Below are positions 62,468-64,000 of a DNA stretch of 64,000 nucleotides, in pieces. The DNA comes from DASQFQ01 sp963802905. Its GTDB lineage: Bacteria; Actinomycetota; Thermoleophilia; Solirubrobacterales; Solirubrobacteraceae. The notes beneath the pieces were generated by a model, which made no database searches, was not told where the DNA came from, and worked only from the letters and a program-made list of their open reading frames with translations. The position numbers and the translations under genes were made by a program. Location: NCBI GenBank assembly GCA_963802905.1, contig CAWDKH010000010.1:174562-238561 (forward strand). The letters run 5' to 3'. Every line of letters starts with the position of its first letter. The first letter of the stretch is position 1.

Positions 62468-62551
62468 CTCGTCAGCCAGGGGACGCTCGGCCGGGAGCCG
62501 GAGCGGAGGTCGTTGCGGTCATCTAGTCAGCCCCCTGATGGCCGAAGTAGC

Positions 62552-63994
62552 TCATGACGTGCTTGAGTCGGTATATTCCTCAAACCCATAGATAGACAAG
62601 TCCTTGCCGTTTCCTGAGTGACCAAAGCCGCCATGCGGCATTTCTGAGACGAATGGGATGTGTGTGTTGACCCACACCGCCCCGAAGTCCAGCCGTCGCG
62701 ACACCCGCATGGCTCGGCCATGATCCCGCGTCCAGACGCTGGCCGCCAGCCCGTAGCGGACGGTCGTTTGCCCACCGCAAAGCCACGTCCTCTGGAACCG
62801 AACGACTGGACCGTGATCACCGGGCCGAAGACCTCCTCCTGGACCATCTCGTCGGCTTGCCTCAGGCCGGAGACGACGGTCGGCTGCAGGAAGTAGCCCC
62901 GGTCGCCGATCCGGCCGCCGCCGGTGACGACCTCGGCGTGGTCCGGCGCCCGGCTCAGGAAGCCCTGCACCCGGTCGAGCTGGTCGTGGTTGTTGACCGG
63001 CCCGAAATACGCCTCGGTGTCGTCTGGCCCGCCCACCCTGGTGGCGCGGGCGGCCTCGGCGCAGCGTGGCCGGGAAGTCGGTGGCGACGCGCTCCTGCAC
63101 CAGCACCCGCGCCGCGGCCGTGCAGTCCTGGCCGGCGTTGAAGAAGCCGGCACCCGCGATGCCCGCCGCCGCGGACTCGAGGTCCATGTCGTCGAAGACG
63201 ATGACTGGCGCCTTGCCACCGAGTTCCAGGTGGTTTCGCTCGAGGTCGGGCGCGCCGGCGGCCGCGGCGACCTCCATACCGGCACGAGTGGATCCGGTGA
63301 TGGACACCAGTTGCGGCGTCGGGCGCGAAATCAGCGCTCGCCCGGTGTCACGGTCGCCGCAGACGACGTTGAGCACACCGGGCGGCAGGAGCTCGGCCGC
63401 GATCTCGGCCAGCATCAGCGTGCTCACCGGCGTCGGCGTCGGACGGCTTGAGCACGACTGTGTTCCCGGCCGCGATCGCCGGCGCGAACTTCCAGACGGC
63501 CATCACCATCGGGTAGTTCCACGGCGCCACCTGGGCGCAGACCCCTATCGGCTCCCGCCGTACGAACGAGGTGTGATCCTTGAGGTACTCCGCGGCTGAC
63601 GCACCCGAGAGCAGCCGGGCCGCACCGGCGAAGAAGCGCAGTTCGTCGACGAGCGGGCCCAGTTCCTCCTGGCGGGCGGCCGCCACCGGCTTGCCGGTGT
63701 TGCGGCACTCGGCGGCCACGATTTCCTCGCCCCGCGCCTCGACCGCGTCGGCCAGACGTAGCAATGCGCGCTGCCGCTCGGCCGGCGTAGTGTCCCGCCA
63801 CTGCTGCTCGAACGCCCCGGCGGCGACGGCCATCGCGGCGTCGACGTCGGCCGGTCCGGACAGCGGTGCCTGCGCGTAAACCTCCCCCGTGGCCGGATTA
63901 ACGACGTCTGACGTCAGACCGTCCTTGGTCTCGACGGACTCACCGCCGACGAAGTTGCGCAGCCGAAGGCAGCGACGCCGCTGTGGTCACTCAT
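62552..63994 (-). CDS. Aldehyde dehydrogenase (gamma-aminobutyraldehyde type), frameshifts
   Basis: ATG 63994 gives MSDHSGVAA, then in another frame NFVGGESVETKDGLTSDVVN; APWNYPMVMAVWKFAPAIAA, HLELGGKAPVIVFDDMD (catalytic Glu) and AGQDCTAAARVLVQ (catalytic Cys) follow. The last part GGFGHSGNGKDLSIYGFEEY is typical of PatD/betaine-type enzymes. Four or more indels. First gene of the operon; it would oxidise the aldehyde made from putrescine. Confidence 0.8.
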
Positions 63995-64000
63995 CCTCCG

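Noticed and set aside
1..64000. tRNA, rRNA, CRISPR arrays, complete insertion sequences
   Set aside because: No T-loop-like GTTCRA with acceptor pairing, no regularly spaced direct repeats and no transposase signature was seen on reading the intergenic regions.

Overview
The window reads as three stretches of high-GC bacterial DNA that probably do not come from one genome. Positions 1 to about 47,845 look like a Solirubrobacterales/Thermoleophilia-type actinobacterium (inferred from gene content: GAP/Sap membrane protein, a phage-holin/phosphodiesterase fusion, DUF7144- and DUF6325-like proteins, an NhaA-DsbA fusion, a group 3 sigma factor, an ECF41 sigma factor and many universal stress proteins). 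Positions about 47,845 to 54,135 have visibly more A/T, different codon use and Acidobacteria-like content (FliA/WhiG sigma, sigma-54 regulator, 6-phosphogluconolactonase, repeat-rich basic protein, carbamoyltransferase). From about 54,140 to the end it is again GC-rich and actinobacterial, but with a DUF222/HNH endonuclease and a polyamine operon, and it is full of frameshifts. Both joins cut through genes: a CoA-transferase and a FliA sigma gene meet head-on at about 47.85 kb, and a carbamoyltransferase and an ABC-2 permease meet at about 54.14 kb. A chimeric metagenome assembly is the simplest explanation.

Layout of the first part: GMC oxidoreductase, GH15 hydrolase and zwf in a tightly overlapping minus-strand operon (1-3572); lipoprotein and sedolisin protease; GAP protein and a divergent NarL-type histidine kinase; a DUF6325-like protein with a holin-phosphodiesterase; two response regulators; then a stress block (12.9-17.1 kb) of glutamate decarboxylase, AI-2E family transporter, universal-stress-like protein, DUF7144 membrane protein and a 70-residue protein, whose promoters share a 17-bp dyad. 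Next come an alpha/beta hydrolase with an eCIS-type N-terminal motif, a LysR regulator, and a VOC / flavoprotein / SDR operon bracketed by two copies of a 71-bp element. From 22.3 to 27.7 kb nearly every gene is frameshifted (VOC remnant, hydrolase, SARP-type regulator, small secreted proteins). Then follow desaturase plus sigma factor, Ppx/GppA-HD, YceI with an ECF41 sigma, an anti-sigma-like ATPase, MsrA, NhaA-DsbA, and a DosR-like block of universal stress proteins, two paralogous flavoproteins and a NarL-type regulator (40.3-45.5 kb), ending with an acyl-CoA synthetase and a cut CoA-transferase.

In the second part, a sigma-54-dependent response regulator sits directly upstream of a good -24/-12 promoter that drives a 54-residue lipoprotein. 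In the third part, six minus-strand genes (aldehyde dehydrogenase, PotA, PotD, PotB, PotC, FAD oxidoreductase) form a putrescine-type uptake and oxidation operon.

Many genes carry single-base indels, often in homopolymers, as expected of long-read consensus with low coverage; they are treated below as probable sequence errors unless stated. I see no rRNA, tRNA, CRISPR array or complete insertion sequence.
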